Source: Blasia pusilla
Lineage: Eukaryota > Marchantiophyta > Marchantiopsida > Blasiales
Assembly: GCA_050084515.1 (NCBI GenBank)
Contig: CM114272.1
Location: 37,324,001-37,388,000 of the forward strand
Direction of reading: 5' to 3'
Length of the DNA stretch: 64,000 nucleotides
The notes beneath the pieces were generated by a model, which saw only the letters and a program-made list of their open reading frames with translations, made no database searches and was not told the DNA's origin. Numbering within the stretch: the first letter of the stretch is position 1; every line of letters starts with the position of its first letter. Made by a program: the position numbers and the translations under genes. Positions 60,571 through 64,000 of this stretch are shown piece after piece.

Positions 60571-62710
60571 AATTTTTGTAAAAGAGATTTCTCTCTCTTT
60601 CGGACGACATGAATTATTTTAGTTTATATTTTCATGAAATTATTATTATTCAATGAAGTCAAGTAGAGGAAATTCCCATTTAGTCCACTCGTGTGGACTA
60701 AATGGCAATATCCTCCGTCCCCGTCTTTGCTCCCCGTAGGAAGGAAATGAGTGGCCCTACTATGAGCGGACTTCGCCGAGTGGCTGTGACTTGTAGCCAG
60801 ACCGCTGTACACAAAGGCCTGCGCCAATGGTGACCGTTCCTGGAGATTCATTTTGGGATGCGATTGAACGCACAGCCCACACGTGCACGCGTGGGCTTTC
60901 TCGAGACGGGGGGTACGTCCACCCGGTCGTACCCCAGGTGGCGATTGGACGGCCGTTTAAACTCAGGGGGTACATGCCAGCGCGTGGACGACTCAACGCG
61001 GTGCGGTGAATACGACTGTGGAGGTGGCTGGAAGCAAACGTAGTGGATCTGTTGCCTGTCACAGGACAGCAAACGCCTACCGCGTGGTTACTCGCGCGTT
61101 TCCCGGTGCATGTCACTGGAAGTCTTCGCGCCCTCGGCTACGCCACATGTACTGCGTGCAGTTTGAGTTACGTCGCGTTGGCGAACAGGATCTACGAGAA
61201 TAGAGCGCGGCTCATGATTGAGCGGCCCGGACGGGAGAATATTCAGTGACGACGCAATCATGAGATGCCACGTTCCATACGACCCGACGACGGAAGATTC
61301 CGCTGTCTTCCTGGGCGCTGGAGTATTCTGGACGTTGTGTAAAGACGTGCGGAAAGACACCAATACCGAAATGACTGCGGATAGACTAGACTGCGACTGG
61401 GACGAAGAGTCGAGATTTACGGAACAAAGCTTGGATCGGAAGTCACTGTTGAAACGTTCACAAATGGGGGCATGCACATACCGGGAGACATGATACAAAT
61501 TCAAACCACATGTCAGGTCCTGGTTCCTTTGCACGGTAGGCTGTCTCAATAACGGACTGACAGATCAGGGACGATTCTCGATCGTGACGGCCTTTCCGCA
61601 GTCTCCAACCTACAGCAAGACATTTCTGACAACTGGAGGCCATCACGTTCATATCGATATTCAGTGCCACTGCTTTCCAAAGTATGGGAAAAGTATCCAC
61701 ATCGTGTTCCACCCTGGCGATAACAACCGAAGCACCCGGCCTCATAGTAGGTAATGCAGATCGCGCATGAGACAGATCCCAAAAAAGTGAAAAGATCTCC
61801 GTTAGTATTTTGAGATGGAACAGCTACTAGTGACATTCTCTTTCGGGACACGAAACTCCGTTCCAAAAGATGGAGACTGGACAACCGGGTTTGGCGAGTT
61901 TGCGTCCAGCAGACTCCATACAAGCTGGAGCTCCATTTACATTCCAAAGCAGAATCTTGGCTGGTCAGGCAAAACAAATAAAGCCTCTTAATACAGTGAT
62001 ATGCCATTCCGCTGTGGGGAATATTCCCTGATTGGTCCTCCACAATCCTTGGTTAGAAAGAAACATAACACCCTTCCCTGAAGATCACTCCAAGAAGTCC
62101 CCATTATGTGCTTACCGAAACGTCAGGAAACATATCCCGGACAAGTGGAAGGACTCGAGGCCCACAACAGGATAAAGGCCATGCAGAAACATAGTGGACA
62201 CCACTGAGTGAATCGATATTGCTAATAGTAAGATGAGCGTTACATAATTTTCGAAACCTCACAACCCTAGGTAAGCAGATATCCACTCTGGGATTAAATG
62301 TCGATTGACAGGATGTGACTTAAGAACTCCGATGGCTTTCAAAAAGAGTTTTTCTGCGTCAATTTTTCTTGAGGACGAAAATTGTAGAACGTGCGAGGAA
62401 ACTATCAAGCCCCCAAACCTCCAAACAGGCTAACGAAAGCCAGGATGTGTCTTCCTTTCACGATTCTTACGATCAACAAAATTTGCTAGAAAGGTAAGAG
62501 GGAAAGCTTAGGAGGCAGAAAATCGTACACCTCCACTTGATGATGAAATCATGTAACAAATTCCCCAATTCAGCGACACTCAGCGCAGACATGTGCCACC
62601 AGCAGCTTAAGTATGAAGCTTTTACAGATTGGTATTTACATGCTGAGCTCACCAGCAGTAGAGCCCCCCCCCCCTTCCCACTAGCATATCAAGCCAACAA
62701 CTCTTACGGC
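60571..62710. other. Unassigned, partly CpG-rich stretch
   Basis: About 60750-61500 is GC- and CpG-rich with nested palindromic pieces (CACGTGCACGCGTG-like). Minus-strand ORFs at 61458-62043 show no family I know. The 3' region of the reticulon gene may reach into it. Confidence 0.45.
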
Positions 62711-64000
62711 CTACTGTGACTTCTTATCCTTAGGTGGTGCCCTAGGGATCTTGCTCAGGAGAAGCGCATCGATCTTCTTGTACTGGATATGGGCCTGATC
62801 GAAAGCAATCTTTCCATACTTGTCCACTTCATCTTCGTACTTCTCATACAGAACTGGAACAGTGTGGGAAGCTACAATACCTGCAAGAAATAAAGCGACG
62901 TGACAACGTCAACAATCGAGAGGAATCAGTTCAGCCTGAAGTCAATGAAAAACACGCGCGTCTTTCTGGTTTCAAGATAACATGCACTCAGGCCTCAACT
63001 ACCCAGCGTATTCACTTCAATTGTGTTACACAGGGATCAAAATGTCCTTACGTACCAATGTACACAAGGGTCAAGAAGTTGCACCATCCTCCAACAATAG
63101 AAAGAACCCACAGACCCGCAACCACCTGCAAAATAATTTAATCAGGATCGGATAAATGTGTAACAAGGAATTAAATTGAAGCGCGACGTCGTACCGAAAG
63201 GGTTAAACGAAGTCGATGCGAATCCTACCTTCAAGAAGAGCTTGAAATCCTTCCCCGACGCAACGTCATGGGCGATGGTCAAAATCTTGTTAATTTCCAC
63301 GCGCAAAGTTCGGGCTGTGTTAACAACGACGTCTTCTGATAGGGCCAATTCCGGAAGTGGAGGAGGCGCTCTGCGCGGAACAAAAATTCAGCGTATCAAG
63401 TGTGGTCGAATCGTAACTGCCATTTGTCCCGTGGAGAGCGGTAGAGGATGTTTGAAAGGTCTTACCTGCCCAAGAGACTGGCTGCATTCGACCACAAGAA
63501 GAAGATGACGATGAGGAACAGGAGAACGTTGGAGACCAGAGACAACAGTGTGTAGCCGGACCACTCGAACAATATCCAAGCAATCGTCGATCCAGCTAGG
63601 ACACCTCCCGAAAGAGGTTTGTGTTTCCATAGTAGGACATCCGCGGCTGCGAGGGGATAAGACATTTCCGACCAGAGTCAGCTCCGAGGCCTCTCACATT
63701 AAACTGGATTGATGAAAACGAGGAGGAAAAAAGATGGACAGAATCCCATGTGTAAGGAGAGTAGCAAGATAAAAACCGAGTGTTACTCATCCGTGAAGGA
63801 CAGGTACTTTGATCACAGACGATGGATGTAGGGTGGTGAATCAGCACCTTTTCCTCCACCGAGCAGCTCGTGGACACTCTTTTCCCGGTTGAAAAGTCGG
63901 TTTCGAGACTTCGCTGCGGCTGAGGACGACGACGCGGGCAACTTCGAGAAGTTCTCAACCACAGAGTTCACCGCGGCTGCCACTGCTCCTTCCGCAACAT
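62711..64000 (-). CDS. Reticulon-like protein (RTNLB), 5' partial
   Basis: Five exons on the minus strand: 64000-63848 (partial), 63646-63466, 63370-63229, 63125-63056 and 62880-62711, all with GT-AG borders and matching phases. The visible 237 residues contain RLFNREKSVHELLGGGK, then AADVLLWKHK, the first long hydrophobic hairpin (LLSLVSNVLLFLIVIFFLWS), a loop with LRVEINKIL and ASGKDFKLFLK, the second hairpin (VVAGLWVLSIVGGWCNFLTL) and the tail HTVPVLYEKYEDEVDKYG. The end KDKKSQ is a short dilysine-like ER tail. RTNLB proteins shape tubular ER membranes. It stops with TAG, showing that TAG is a normal stop in this genome. The start codon lies past the window edge. Confidence 0.95.

Noticed and set aside
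61458-62043. Minus-strand ORFs as a gene
   Set aside because: Two overlapping frames have similar lengths, no family is recognisable and no convincing splice signals were found.

Overview
The window is nuclear DNA of a green plant. Two spliced host genes support this: a plastid-type ABC1K kinase (23792-30300, minus) and a plant reticulon-like RTNLB protein (62711-64000, minus, 5' end outside the window). GT-AG introns, a nuclear-type tRNA-Glu and a dense load of plant-type transposons agree. I cannot fix the lineage from sequence alone.

Layout. 1-8.6 kb: a proline-rich repeat ORF with two possible downstream exons; the long putative intron holds a broken LINE and several copies of a short dispersed repeat. 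8.6-12.9 kb: no recognised gene. 12.93 kb: tRNA-Glu. 13.1-13.7 kb: a tandem array. 13.8-19.9 kb: a decayed autonomous Helitron on the minus strand (Rep and Pif1-like helicase), split by a plus-strand hAT transposase relic. 20-23.8 kb: little recognised. 23.8-30.3 kb: the ten-exon ABC1K gene, with CT microsatellites at its 5' end. 31.9-41.5 kb: a PIF/Harbinger transposase relic split by an 8.3-kb Ty3/gypsy element (element 1, plus). 41.5-42.2 kb: a 222-bp non-autonomous Helitron and a foldback element. 42.3-51.8 kb: a second, diverged member of the same Ty3/gypsy family (element 2, minus). 51.8-60 kb: AT-rich DNA with Ty1/copia relics, a solo terminal repeat of the element 1 type and a Helitron-like element. 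60-62.7 kb: unrecognised, partly CpG-rich. 62.7-64 kb: reticulon gene.

The main discovery is the Ty3/gypsy family represented by elements 1 and 2. Its polyprotein order is Gag, protease, C5-cytosine DNA methyltransferase, reverse transcriptase, RNase H, DDE integrase, PHD finger. The methyltransferase has motifs I, IV, VI, VIII and X in the canonical (non-DRM) order and most resembles DNMT3. The ends are also unusual. Both full copies are flanked by exact 4-bp target duplications (GCCC; GATT), yet their two ends differ: the order is A1 - coding - B1 - A2 - B2, a split direct repeat. A solo A-B unit with its own 4-bp duplication (AAGG) lies at 55973-56566. Element 2 keeps an almost continuous frame broken nearly always by TAG, which fits C-to-T decay at CAG (CHG) sites. 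An element coding for a DNA methyltransferase and a histone-reader-type finger thus bears the scars of cytosine methylation itself.
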